The position numbers and the translations under genes are program-made. Of a DNA stretch of 64,000 nucleotides, positions 16,219-24,312 are shown piece after piece (the first letter of the stretch is position 1; each line of letters starts with the position of its first letter). The notes under the pieces were generated by a model, which saw only the letters and a program-made list of their open reading frames with translations, made no database searches and was not told the DNA's origin. Location: positions 310,001-374,000 of the forward strand of contig NZ_JAUXSP010000019.1 in assembly GCF_030679875.1 (NCBI RefSeq), given 5' to 3'. This stretch comes from Phenylobacterium sp. (lineage in GTDB: Bacteria > Pseudomonadota > Alphaproteobacteria > Caulobacterales > Caulobacteraceae).

Positions 16219-17351
16219 TGGCGACCCGCAACTGGATTCCATCGCGCGGCGCGCAGGGAACGCACTCCCGCCAGGCCCATGCCGACATGCCGGCCGGCAC
16301 CTATGAGCGCGAGATTTCCAAGGAGGGCTTCTTCGGCCCTGCCGCCTTCCTGCATCATCCCCGGCCGCCCACCGGCTGGACGAGCTTCGAGGGCCCCTTG
16401 CGCCCCCGGGCCTTTGATCTGGCCCGGCTGAACCAACCCCAGGCCTCGCCCTGGAGCGCCCCGGTGGTGCTGCACAACGCCGCCACCGAGATCCGCTTCT
16501 GGAAGCTGGATCAGCCCATGCCCGGCCTCGTCCGCAACGCTGATGGGGACCAACTGCTATTCGTCCACCAGGGGGCCGGCGAACTCTTCTGCGACTATGG
16601 CCGTATCGGCTTCGTCGCGGGCGACTACCTTTATCTGCCCCGAGGGACCATGTGGCGCCTGGCGCCGAACGAGCCCTGCGCCATCCTGACCATCCAGGCG
16701 ACCAACAGCCACTTCACCCTGCCCGACAAAGGGCTCCTGGGCCCCCACGCCATCTTCGATCCCGCGATGCTGGATACGCCGGTGATGGATGAGGCCTTCC
16801 GGGACCATCAGGCGCAGGACGGCGAGACGATCGTCGCCATCAAGAAGCGCGGCGAGGTCTCGACCGTGACCTATCCCTACAATCCCCTCGACGCCGTGGG
16901 CTGGCACGGAGAGCTGGCGCCCGTGCGCCTGAACGTCGCCCACATCCGCCCGGTGGTCAGCCATCGCTACCACTTGCCGCCCAGCGCCCACACGACGTTT
17001 CTGGCCGATCGGTTCGTGGTCTGCACCTTCGCGCCGCGGCCTTTCGAGACGGATCCCGGCGCGCTGAAGGTGCCGTTTTTCCACAACAATGACGACTATG
17101 ACGAGGTGCTTTTCTATCACGCGGGCGACTTCTTCAGCCGCGACGGCATCGATGCAGGCATGATGACCTTCCACCCGTCGGGCTTCACCCACGGGCCCCA
17201 TCCCAAGGCGCTGAAGAACATGCTGTCCCAGCCCAAGCCCGCCACCGACGAATATGCGGTGATGATCGACACCCGTGATCCGCTGGAGGTGGGCGAGGCG
17301 GCCGGTCCGGTGGAGAACACCGCCTATGTCGACAGCTGGAAGGCCCGATGA
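16218..17351 (+). CDS. hmgA: Homogentisate 1,2-dioxygenase
   Basis: Cupin-fold Fe(II) dioxygenase that opens homogentisate to maleylacetoacetate. The sequence shows the bacterial short-form type (377 aa against about 430 in the classical enzymes): LFVHQGAGELFCDYG and GDYLYLPRGTMWRL in the first cupin, and the iron-site region FFHNNDDYDEVLFYHAGDFFSR followed by FHPSGFTHGPHP in the second. The start codon overlaps the preceding stop by one base. The operon context (hppD upstream, fahA downstream) strongly supports this over other cupin dioxygenases. Confidence 0.93.
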   Translation: MATRNWIPSRGAQGTHSRQAHADMPAGTYEREISKEGFFGPAAFLHHPRPPTGWTSFEGPLRPRAFDLARLNQPQASPWSAPVVLHNAATEIRFWKLDQPMPGLVRNADGDQLLFVHQGAGELFCDYGRIGFVAGDYLYLPRGTMWRLAPNEPCAILTIQATNSHFTLPDKGLLGPHAIFDPAMLDTPVMDEAFRDHQAQDGETIVAIKKRGEVSTVTYPYNPLDAVGWHGELAPVRLNVAHIRPVVSHRYHLPPSAHTTFLADRFVVCTFAPRPFETDPGALKVPFFHNNDDYDEVLFYHAGDFFSRDGIDAGMMTFHPSGFTHGPHPKALKNMLSQPKPATDEYAVMIDTRDPLEVGEAAGPVENTAYVDSWKAR

Positions 17352-17623
17352 CCGCTGCGGTCCGTGACGACCTGGAGGCCGCCGCCCAGGAGGAGCTGAC
17401 CCAGGCCTGCGATCTCGGCTGGCGGGCGCTTGCGCCCTGCACGCCCTGGGGTGACACCTTTGAAGGCTTCAGCCCCCAGGGCCGACCGGTCTGCTTCGAG
17501 CGCAACTACATGTGGGAGGCCGCCCCCGGCGGCGACATCCGCGTGGAGGTCCATGTCTATGAGGCCCGGGCTTTCGAGGCCGGGGTGCGCCTGTTCCAGA
17601 CCCTGATCCAACAACAATCCTAG
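17348..17623 (+). CDS. 91-residue conserved-looking protein of the homogentisate operon, unknown function
   Basis: A small acidic soluble protein, not recognised. It overlaps hmgA by 4 bases (ATGA) and ends 21 bases before fahA, so it is translated with the pathway. Sequence features: a helical N-terminus (DDLEAAAQEELTQACDLGW), the phrase CTPWGDTFEGFSPQGRPVCFERNYMW, and a C-terminal strand-helix IRVEVHVYEARAFEAGVRLFQ. No catalytic motif, signal peptide or membrane helix. It could be an accessory or ligand-binding subunit; this is inference from position only. Confidence 0.75.
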   Translation: MTAAVRDDLEAAAQEELTQACDLGWRALAPCTPWGDTFEGFSPQGRPVCFERNYMWEAAPGGDIRVEVHVYEARAFEAGVRLFQTLIQQQS

Positions 17624-17644
17624 CCCTCAAGCGGAGACCCCAAG

Positions 17645-18652
17645 ATGAAGCTCGCCTCGCTGAAATCCGGCCGTGACGGCCGTCTGGTGGTGGTCTCCAA
17701 TGACCTGGCCTGGTGCACCGACGCCGCCACCGTGGCGCCCACCCTGCAGGCGGCCCTCGATGATTGGGACCGCTGCGAGCCCATGCTGCGGGCCCTGGCC
17801 GAAAGCCTGGAACATGGCGGCGTGCCCAGGGAACGCTTCCACGAGCATGAGGCCGCCAGCCCCCTGCCGCGGGCCTATCAGTGGGCTGACGGCTCAGCCT
17901 ATGTGAACCACGTGGAGCTGGTGCGCCGGGCGCGCGGCGCGGAAATGCCCCAGAGCTTCTGGACCGATCCACTCATGTACCAGGGGGGCTCCGACGGCTT
18001 CCTGGCGCCCCGCGACCCCATCCCACTGGCCGACGAGGCCTGGGGTTGCGACCTGGAGGCTGAGGTGGCCGTCGTCACCGGCGATGTGCCGCAGGGGGTG
18101 AGCCCCGACGAGGCGCTGTCGCATATCCGGCTGATCCTGCTGGTCAACGACGTCTCCCTGCGCAACCTGATCCCCGACGAGCTGGCCAAGAGCTTCGGCT
18201 TCTTCCAGTCGAAGCCAGCCTCGGCCTTCTCCCCCGTCGCCGTCACCCCTGACGTTCTGGGAGAGGCCTGGCGCGACGGCCGCCTGCATGGCGCCGTGGA
18301 GGTGGAGCTGAACGGCCAGGTGCTGGGCTGCGCCGACGCCGGCGTCGACATGACCTTCGGCTTCGGGGTGCTGATTGCGCACGCGGCGAAGACCCGGGCG
18401 CTCGCTGCAGGCACGATCATCGGCTCGGGCACGGTGTCGAATCGTGGCCCCGATGGCGGTCCAGGAAAATCGATCGCCGAGGGCGGCGTCGGCTACTCCT
18501 GCCTCGCCGAGGTGCGGACTGTGGAGACCTTGGCCCATGGGGCGCCCAGAACGCCATTCCTGAAAGTCGGCGATACGGTGCGGATTGAAATGCGCGACGG
18601 GCGCCGCCACTCGATATTCGGCGCCATCGAGCAGGAGGTCCAAGCCCCATGA
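17645..18652 (+). CDS. fahA: Fumarylacetoacetate hydrolase family protein
   Basis: Last step of tyrosine degradation: hydrolysis of fumarylacetoacetate to fumarate and acetoacetate. The 335-aa protein has the FAH metal-site signatures CDLEAEVAVVTGDVP and LVNDVSLRNLIP, followed by FFQSKPASAFSPVAVTPD and the GTIIGSGTVSNRG loop. It overlaps marR by 4 bases. The maleylacetoacetate isomerase step between HmgA and FahA has no gene in this operon. Confidence 0.94.
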   Translation: MKLASLKSGRDGRLVVVSNDLAWCTDAATVAPTLQAALDDWDRCEPMLRALAESLEHGGVPRERFHEHEAASPLPRAYQWADGSAYVNHVELVRRARGAEMPQSFWTDPLMYQGGSDGFLAPRDPIPLADEAWGCDLEAEVAVVTGDVPQGVSPDEALSHIRLILLVNDVSLRNLIPDELAKSFGFFQSKPASAFSPVAVTPDVLGEAWRDGRLHGAVEVELNGQVLGCADAGVDMTFGFGVLIAHAAKTRALAAGTIIGSGTVSNRGPDGGPGKSIAEGGVGYSCLAEVRTVETLAHGAPRTPFLKVGDTVRIEMRDGRRHSIFGAIEQEVQAP

Positions 18653-19143
18653 CCGCGCAGTCCCGGCCGGAGCCGGCCGACACCGCCGGCCTCCAGCTGG
18701 ACGCCTATCTGCCCTACCGCCTGTCAGTCGCCTCCAATGCGGTGAGCCGGCTGATCGCCCGGGCCTATGAGGATCGCTTCGGGCTCACCATCCCCCAGTG
18801 GCGGCTGATCTGCGTCCTGGCCGAGGACGGTCCGATAAATCAGAGCGCCCTGGTCAGCCGCACGGGCATGGACAAGGTGACCGTGAGCCGCGCCGCCCAG
18901 GGGCTGGCCAAACGCCATCTGCTGGAGCGATCGCAAAACGACCTGGACGGCCGCTCCCACGTGGTGGCGCTGAGCCCCGAGGGGGTGCGGCTGTATGCTG
19001 AAATCGCCCCCCTGGCGCTGGCCTACGAGGCCGCCCTGATCGCGGGCCTCGATCCCAGCGAGGTGGCCCTGCTCAAGCGGCTGTTGATGCGCCTGCAGGG
19101 CGCCGCCGGCGTCCTGGCCGGTGAACGGGGCGAGGGAGCCTAA
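18649..19143 (+). CDS. MarR family regulator of the tyrosine operon
   Basis: A 164-aa winged-helix repressor: YLPYRLSVASNAVSRLIARAYEDRFGLTIPQWRLICVLAEDG, the recognition unit INQSALVSRTGMDKVTVSRAAQGL, and the wing region LERSQNDLDGRSHVVALSPEG. It is the terminal gene of the hppD operon, overlapping fahA. It probably binds the palindrome upstream of hppD with homogentisate or a related acid as inducer (inference from MarR biology). Its stop overlaps the stop of the convergent feoB by 4 bases. Confidence 0.92.
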   Translation: MTAQSRPEPADTAGLQLDAYLPYRLSVASNAVSRLIARAYEDRFGLTIPQWRLICVLAEDGPINQSALVSRTGMDKVTVSRAAQGLAKRHLLERSQNDLDGRSHVVALSPEGVRLYAEIAPLALAYEAALIAGLDPSEVALLKRLLMRLQGAAGVLAGERGEGA

Positions 19144-21017
19144 CCCCAGCCGAGTGCGACCGCGCCATGATAGACGCCCATGGCCGCCAGATAGGCCAGG
19201 GTGATCATGTAGGCGAACATCACGCTCGGCCACAGCCAGCTGTTGGTCTCGCGCTTCACGACGGCCAGGGTCGGGGCGCACTGGGGCGCAAAGACATACC
19301 AGGTCAGGAAGGCCAGCCCCATGGCCAGCGACCAGTCGGCCGAGAGCGCCCCAGCCAGGGTGCCGACCTGCTCCTCGGCGTTGGCCACGGCATAGACGGT
19401 GCCGAGGGCGCCGACGGCCACTTCCCGCGCCGCCATCCCCGGGATCAGCGCCACGGTCATCTGCCAGTTGAAGCCGATCGGCGCGAACAGGGGGTGCAGC
19501 AGGTGGCCGAGCTGGCCGGCGAAACTGTAGTCGATGGCCGGCCCCGTGGCGCCTTCCGGCGGATAGGGGAAGGTCGACAGAACCCAGATCAGCACCATCA
19601 GCGGCAGGATGATCCGCCCGGCGCGGTTCATGAAGATCGCCGCCCGCTGCCAGAGGTTACGCAGCACGCTCTTGGGGTCAGGGGTCTTGTAGGTCGGCAG
19701 CTCCATCAGGAAGGGCTCGACCTGACCCCGCCAGAACAGCCGGCGGGCGATGAAGGAGATGGCCAGCGCGCTGGTTATGCCGGCCACATAGAGGCCAAAC
19801 ATCACCAGCCCCTGCAGGCTGGCGAAACCCCAAACCGTCTGGTTGGGAATGAAGGCCGCAATGATCAGGGTGTAGACCGGAATCCGCGCCGAGCAGGTCA
19901 TCAGCGGCGCGACCATGATGGTGGTCAGGCGGTCGCGCTTGGAATCGATCACCCGGGTGGCCATGACGCCAGGGATGGCGCAGGCGAAGGAGGACAGAAG
20001 CGGGATGAAGGCCCGGCCGTGCAGGCCAGCGCCGCCCATGATCTTGTCCATCAGGAAGGCGGCCCTGGCCATATAGCCAAAGTCCTCCAGCAGGATGATG
20101 AACAGGAACAGGATCAGGATCTGCGGCAGGAAGACCAGCACGCTGCCCACCCCGGCGATCAGGCCATCGACAATCAGGCTCTGCAGCAGGCCGTCTGGCA
20201 GCACAGTCGCCACCAGGCCCCCGAGGGCGCCGATGCCCCCTTCGATCCCGTCCATCAGCGGCCCGGCCCAGGCGAACACCGCCTGGAACATCACAAACAG
20301 CAGGGACAACAGGATGGCGAGGCCGGCGACGGGGTGCAGCAGAACGCCGTCGATCTTGCCAGTCAGGGTGTCGGGGCGTTCCGCCGGCCGCACATGGGCC
20401 TTCATGATCTGCTGAGCCTCAGCATGGGCCTGGCGGATCTCGGCGGGGCTCGGCTCATGCCAGGTGTTGGCGGCCTCTAGCCTGCCGGAGGCGGCCAGGG
20501 CCTCGACCTTGGCCTCGATCTGGGCGACCAGGTCCTCAATACCGCGCTTGCGGGTGGCCACTGTGGTGACGATCGGCGCACCGATGTCGCGAGAGAGGCC
20601 CTCAAGGTCGATGCGCAGGCCCTGGCGCTGGGCGATGTCGAACATGTTGAGCGCCAGCACCATGGGTCGCCCCACCTGGCGGAGTTCCAGGATCAGGCGC
20701 AACACCAGCCGCAGATTGGTGGCGTCGGCCACGCAGACCACCACATCGGGCGGGGTCTCGCCCTTGAGCTGACCAAGGATCGCGTCCCGTGTCACCGCTT
20801 CGTCAGGGCTGCGGGCGCGCAGGGAATAGGTGCCGGGCAGGTCCAGAACCGAGACGACGCGTCCGCTGGCGGTGGTGATCGTCCCTTCCTTCTTCTCCAC
20901 CGTGACGCCGGCATAGTTGGCCACCTTCTGGTGGCTGCCGGTCAGGGCGTTGAACAGGGCGGTCTTGCCGGAATTGGGATTGCCGACCAGGGCCACCCGG
21001 GCGGAGGCTGCGCTCAT
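19140..21017 (-). CDS. feoB: Ferrous iron transporter FeoB
   Basis: GTP-gated inner-membrane Fe(II) transporter. The N-terminal G domain has G1 GNPNSGKT, G3 DLPGTYSLRARSPDE and G4 ALNMFD, followed by a helical spacer (to about residue 270). The membrane domain has GYMARAAFLMDK and SFACAIPGVMATR, the first Gate signature, and VPLMTCSARIPVYTL-type second Gate residues seen as APLMTCSARIP. At 625 aa it is near the short end of the family. It overlaps feoA by 4 bases. Confidence 0.96.
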   Translation of the reverse strand: MSAASARVALVGNPNSGKTALFNALTGSHQKVANYAGVTVEKKEGTITTASGRVVSVLDLPGTYSLRARSPDEAVTRDAILGQLKGETPPDVVVCVADATNLRLVLRLILELRQVGRPMVLALNMFDIAQRQGLRIDLEGLSRDIGAPIVTTVATRKRGIEDLVAQIEAKVEALAASGRLEAANTWHEPSPAEIRQAHAEAQQIMKAHVRPAERPDTLTGKIDGVLLHPVAGLAILLSLLFVMFQAVFAWAGPLMDGIEGGIGALGGLVATVLPDGLLQSLIVDGLIAGVGSVLVFLPQILILFLFIILLEDFGYMARAAFLMDKIMGGAGLHGRAFIPLLSSFACAIPGVMATRVIDSKRDRLTTIMVAPLMTCSARIPVYTLIIAAFIPNQTVWGFASLQGLVMFGLYVAGITSALAISFIARRLFWRGQVEPFLMELPTYKTPDPKSVLRNLWQRAAIFMNRAGRIILPLMVLIWVLSTFPYPPEGATGPAIDYSFAGQLGHLLHPLFAPIGFNWQMTVALIPGMAAREVAVGALGTVYAVANAEEQVGTLAGALSADWSLAMGLAFLTWYVFAPQCAPTLAVVKRETNSWLWPSVMFAYMITLAYLAAMGVYHGAVALGWG

Positions 21018-21334
21018 TGCGCCGCTCCGGCCAGGCGAACCAGGATCTGCGCGGCGTCCTTGCGGCGCAGGGCCACCCTCATGTCGTCGAGGCGCACGGC
21101 GATGGGGTCGTGGCCGATAGCGCCCTCATGGATCACCTCGATCGCGGCGCCCTCCACAAATCCCAGCTCCAGCAGTCTGCGCTCCAGCTCCTCGGCGTCC
21201 AGACCGGCCTCTGCTGCAGGCGCGCCGACGGCGCCGATGATTCCCTTGTCCCCCCGTCGCGCATGGCTCAGCCGGACCTCGCCTGGGGCGAGATCCCCGG
21301 CGGCGGACGGCTGGCGAAGGTGAAGGTCGTCCAT
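21014..21334 (-). CDS. feoA: FeoA domain protein
   Basis: Small SH3-fold cytoplasmic partner of FeoB. The 106-aa sequence has LSHARRGDKGIIGAVG, LERRLLELGFVEGAAIEVIHEGAIGHDPIAVRLDD and MRVALRRKDAAQILV, the classic FeoA layout, after a short unrelated N-terminal tail. ATG 21334 opens the feoAB operon, downstream of a Fur-like site. Confidence 0.92.
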   Translation of the reverse strand: MDDLHLRQPSAAGDLAPGEVRLSHARRGDKGIIGAVGAPAAEAGLDAEELERRLLELGFVEGAAIEVIHEGAIGHDPIAVRLDDMRVALRRKDAAQILVRLAGAAQ

Positions 21335-21374
21335 GTCAGGATCCCGGAGGTCTGGGCGGGTGGTCGCGCCGCGG

Positions 21375-21406
21375 CGATATTCTGCGAACGATTATCAGTT
21401 ACAAGT
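21375..21406 (-). promoter_or_regulatory. feoAB promoter with Fur-like box
   Basis: On the minus strand, TTGTAA (around 21404-21399) and GAATAT (about 21383-21378) sit 15-16 bases apart as -35/-10 candidates. The spacer contains TGATAATCGTTCGC, which matches much of the Fur consensus half-site TGATAAT. Its position ahead of ferrous iron uptake genes supports iron repression; this was judged by eye, without a motif score. Confidence 0.5.
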
Positions 21407-21467
21407 CTGGCGCCCGGGATGCAAGCCCTGTGACTGCAGGCGACCTGCCGGTTGTGGCCACGCGCCG

Positions 21468-21495
21468 TTGACGCGCCGTGGCGTCTGGCTAGATT
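21468..21495 (+). promoter_or_regulatory. Sigma-70-type promoter of tRNA-Leu
   Basis: TTGACG (21468-21473) and TAGATT (21490-21495) with 16-base spacing lie immediately upstream of the tRNA (starting 21509), the expected arrangement for a stable-RNA promoter in this group. Confidence 0.7.
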
Positions 21496-21508
21496 GCGCC
21501 ACCCGCGG

Positions 21509-21593
21509 GCCCCTGTGGTGGAATTGGTAGACGCGCCGCACTCAAAATGCGGTACCGCAAGGTGTGTCGGTTCGAGTCCGACCGGGGGCACCA
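21509..21593 (+). tRNA. tRNA-Leu (anticodon CAA)
   Basis: An 85-base class II tRNA with encoded CCA. The acceptor stem GCCCCTG pairs with CGGGGGC (one G-U), with discriminator A. The D-loop is TGGTGGAATTGGTAGACGC. The anticodon stem CCGCA/TGCGG holds loop CTCAAAA, giving anticodon CAA, which reads UUG. It has a long variable arm (TACCGCAAGGTGTG) and T-loop TTCGAGT. The long variable arm and anticodon agree on leucine. Confidence 0.97.
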
Positions 21594-21614
21594 GACCTTG
21601 CGCGCGATGGCAGA

Positions 21615-23084
21615 TTAGCTCGCCGCAAAGATCATCGGCACGGCGATCAGAGCGATCGCCGAGATGACGACCACCCCAATCAGGTTCAGCCACAGGCCCG
21701 CCCGGCTCATCTGGGCGATGCTGATCAGGCCCCCCCCGTAGACGATGGCGTTGGGGGGCGTGGCCACCGGCAGCATGAAGGCGCAGGACGCCGCCAGCGC
21801 CAGGGGCACGGCGAACAGCAACGGGTCAGCCCCTATGGCCAGGGCCAGCGCGCCGCCGATTGGCAGGAAGGTGGCGGCTGAGGCGGTGTTGCTGGTCAGT
21901 TCGGTCAGAAAGATCATCGCCAGGGTGACCATGACCACCAGGGCCGCCACGGGCCAGCCGCCGAGAATGGCCAGCAGGTCTCCAAGCCAGGCGGCCAGCC
22001 CGCTCGTGGAGATGGCCGCGGCCAGACTGAGGCCGCCGCCAAACAGGGTCAGGACGCCCCAGGGCAGGCGCTTCAGCTCAGCCTCCGTCACCAACCGGTC
22101 GCCCGGGGCCTTGCCTGACGGCGTGAAGGCTAGCGCCACGGCGGCGGCGATCGCCACCCCGGTGTCGCTGAGCCAGGGCGCGTAGGGACTCAGCAGCGGG
22201 CGGAAGATCCAGGCGAAGGCGGCCAGGGCGAAGATGATGCAGACCCTTGTCTCCGCCCGGCTCATCGCGCCTAGACGGGCCTTTTCCTCGCGAAACAGGA
22301 CGCCGGCCTCCGGCAGCACCAACTTGACCGGATTGAGCAGGATGAGAATTCCCCAGGCGGCCGCCAGCAGGATCAGCGCGACGGGAACCCCGACCATCAT
22401 CCACTGTCCAAAGCCAATCTCAACACCATGTTCCTGGGCCATGTAGCCGGCCAGGAGCGCGTTGGGGGGCGTGCCGATCAGTGTGGCGACCCCGCCGATG
22501 CTGGCGCCGTAGGCCACCGCCAGCAGCAGGGCGACGCCCAGATTGCGGTGAGATGCGGGGTCATCGCGTCCGCCGTGGTCTTCGGCCAGGGCCAGGACAG
22601 CCATGGCTACCGGCATCATCAGCACCGCCGCCGCAGAGTTGCTGACCCACATGGAGACGAGCGCCGTGGCGCCCAGCATGCCCGCCACCAGCCGGCGCGG
22701 GGTGGCGCCCGCCGCGGCGGCGCAGCCCAGGCCCACCCGTTTGTGAAGACTGCTGCGCTCCATGGCGGCGCCGAGGATGAATCCCCCCAGGAACAGGAAG
22801 ATCACCGGGTCGGCATAGGGGGCCGCGGCGGTGCGGATATCGCTGACCCCCAGGGCTGGGAAGAGCGCCAGGGGAATGAGGGCGGTGACGACCAGGGGCG
22901 CAGCCTCGGTCATCCAGAGAATCGCCATCAGGACGGTCACAGCGGCCACCGGCTGAACGGCGGGCCCGGCGCCAAACTCAGGGGCCAGCATGATGGCGAT
23001 GAAGGCGCCGAGCCCGATCCCCAGTCCCGCCACCTGGCGACGGGCCCGTGCGCGCACGGTCTCGCTGTGCTTCTGTTCGCCCAC
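21615..23084 (-). CDS. SLC13/DASS family sodium:dicarboxylate symporter
   Basis: Inner-membrane carboxylate transporter (succinate, malate, fumarate or citrate type) with about 11-12 helices over 489 aa. Family signs are MAILWMTEAAPLVVTALIPLALFP, the first SNT-type motif in VSNSAAAVLMMPVAMA, GGVATLIGTPPNALLAGY, and the second half ELTSNTASAATFLPIGGAL with TPPNAIVYGGG. The paired SNS/TPPN motifs bind sodium and carboxylate in VcINDY-type members. The exact substrate is unknown. Confidence 0.93.
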   Translation of the reverse strand: MGEQKHSETVRARARRQVAGLGIGLGAFIAIMLAPEFGAGPAVQPVAAVTVLMAILWMTEAAPLVVTALIPLALFPALGVSDIRTAAAPYADPVIFLFLGGFILGAAMERSSLHKRVGLGCAAAAGATPRRLVAGMLGATALVSMWVSNSAAAVLMMPVAMAVLALAEDHGGRDDPASHRNLGVALLLAVAYGASIGGVATLIGTPPNALLAGYMAQEHGVEIGFGQWMMVGVPVALILLAAAWGILILLNPVKLVLPEAGVLFREEKARLGAMSRAETRVCIIFALAAFAWIFRPLLSPYAPWLSDTGVAIAAAVALAFTPSGKAPGDRLVTEAELKRLPWGVLTLFGGGLSLAAAISTSGLAAWLGDLLAILGGWPVAALVVMVTLAMIFLTELTSNTASAATFLPIGGALALAIGADPLLFAVPLALAASCAFMLPVATPPNAIVYGGGLISIAQMSRAGLWLNLIGVVVISAIALIAVPMIFAAS

Positions 23085-23247
23085 CCGTCTTCTCCCCTGG
23101 CCGCCCGAGTCTCTTCACTGGCCGGCAGCCTTAGCCATGCACAATATGAGCCCATCCCCCGCCCCCGCGCCAGCGGGCGGGCGGCTCCTGGCCGCAAGAC
23201 ATGCTAACCTAGCGTCATCCGGAGTCTCCAGACGCCGCGGAGGTCCC

Positions 23248-24282
23248 ATGGACGAGACCAAGGCCAGGATGGGCGTGAGCGATGGCCCGCGACCTCGGAG
23301 GGGCGCGCTCGAGCCGCTCTCCGATGGGTCGAACGGTGATGAGGTATCGCGTCTGGTGCTCCAGTGCGCCGTCCCATATTTCCTCGATGGTCTGCAAAGA
23401 ATGGCTCATCTTTCGGGGGGCGATCCCTTATCGGCCATTCTCACCCTCGCGATTCTTGAGGCCAATGTCCGCCATGTGGCCCGTGACCCTGTCCTGGCCC
23501 TGCGACATGCTCAGTTCGACGCGCCGCCTCCAGACTCCACCCGCCGGCCGGTCAGCGTCAGCGCCTTGGCGGAGTCCCTCAGAATCCCATACGAGGCGGC
23601 TCGGCGGCGGGTGGCTACGCTGGAGGCGGCGGGGGTCTGCGTCCGGACAGGCAAAGGCGTCTATATCCCGACCGCCGTCCTGATCACTGAGGAAAATCGG
23701 CTGGCCCTGGCCGGCACCTTTCGGGCCCTGGAGAGCCTCGCCACCGAAATTCAAGCCGCCGCCCCGAGCTTTGACCTGACCGGCGGCGCGCCGGGCGCGC
23801 CAGGCCCTCCGCCCCCGGCGCCAGATCGCCTGGCCGCCAGGGTCAGCGCCGAATATGTGCTGCGGTTCGCCGAACGTCTGGGCGTCGTGGCGGGCGACGT
23901 CGGTCGCGGCCTGATACTGTTGGCGATCTTGCGCCATAACTTCGAGCCGCTGCACCGTGACCCCGCCCTGGCGCGCAAATATGGTGGTCTGGCCCATCTG
24001 CCCCCTGACGATCTGCTCGCGCCGGTCAGCGTACTGGCCCTCGCCGGCGAACTTGGACAGCCCTTCGAGACCACCCGTCGAAACGTCAACAGGTTGATCC
24101 GCGGCCACCGCTGCGCCCGTACCCGGGGCGGGGTGATCGTCCCGGCCCGCGCTCTGAAAACGGCGGTCGCGCGCGGCGTTCTGTTGGCGCATCTGGGCGA
24201 CATCCAGCGAACCTTCGGCGCCTTGGCCCGGCTTGGCCTCACCTTCGGGGGAAATCAGCCCGCGCCCACGCCCGCCGATTGA
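23248..24282 (+). CDS. Putative DNA-binding protein with two tandem helix-turn-helix-like units
   Basis: A 344-aa protein, function not recognised. It has two similar halves. In the first, RRPVSVSALAESLRIPYEAARRRVATLEAAGVCVRTGKGVYIP (about 97-139); in the second, LAPVSVLALAGELGQPFETTRRNVNRLIRGHRCARTRGGVIVP (about 255-297). Each is preceded by a helical stretch with AILTLAILEANVRHVARDPVLALR or LILLAILRHNFEPLHRDPALAR. A proline-rich linker (APGAPGPPPPAPD) separates them. Each unit looks like a winged-helix DNA-binding fold from an internal duplication. ATG 23248 has GGAGG upstream. Confidence 0.8.
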   Translation: MDETKARMGVSDGPRPRRGALEPLSDGSNGDEVSRLVLQCAVPYFLDGLQRMAHLSGGDPLSAILTLAILEANVRHVARDPVLALRHAQFDAPPPDSTRRPVSVSALAESLRIPYEAARRRVATLEAAGVCVRTGKGVYIPTAVLITEENRLALAGTFRALESLATEIQAAAPSFDLTGGAPGAPGPPPPAPDRLAARVSAEYVLRFAERLGVVAGDVGRGLILLAILRHNFEPLHRDPALARKYGGLAHLPPDDLLAPVSVLALAGELGQPFETTRRNVNRLIRGHRCARTRGGVIVPARALKTAVARGVLLAHLGDIQRTFGALARLGLTFGGNQPAPTPAD

Positions 24283-24312
24283 CCTTGGACGAGGTCCAGG
24301 TCATGGCCAGCC

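Noticed and set aside
19167..20480. 437-aa plus-strand open frame opposite feoB
   Set aside because: Antisense shadow of feoB; low-complexity G/Q/H-rich sequence with no motif.
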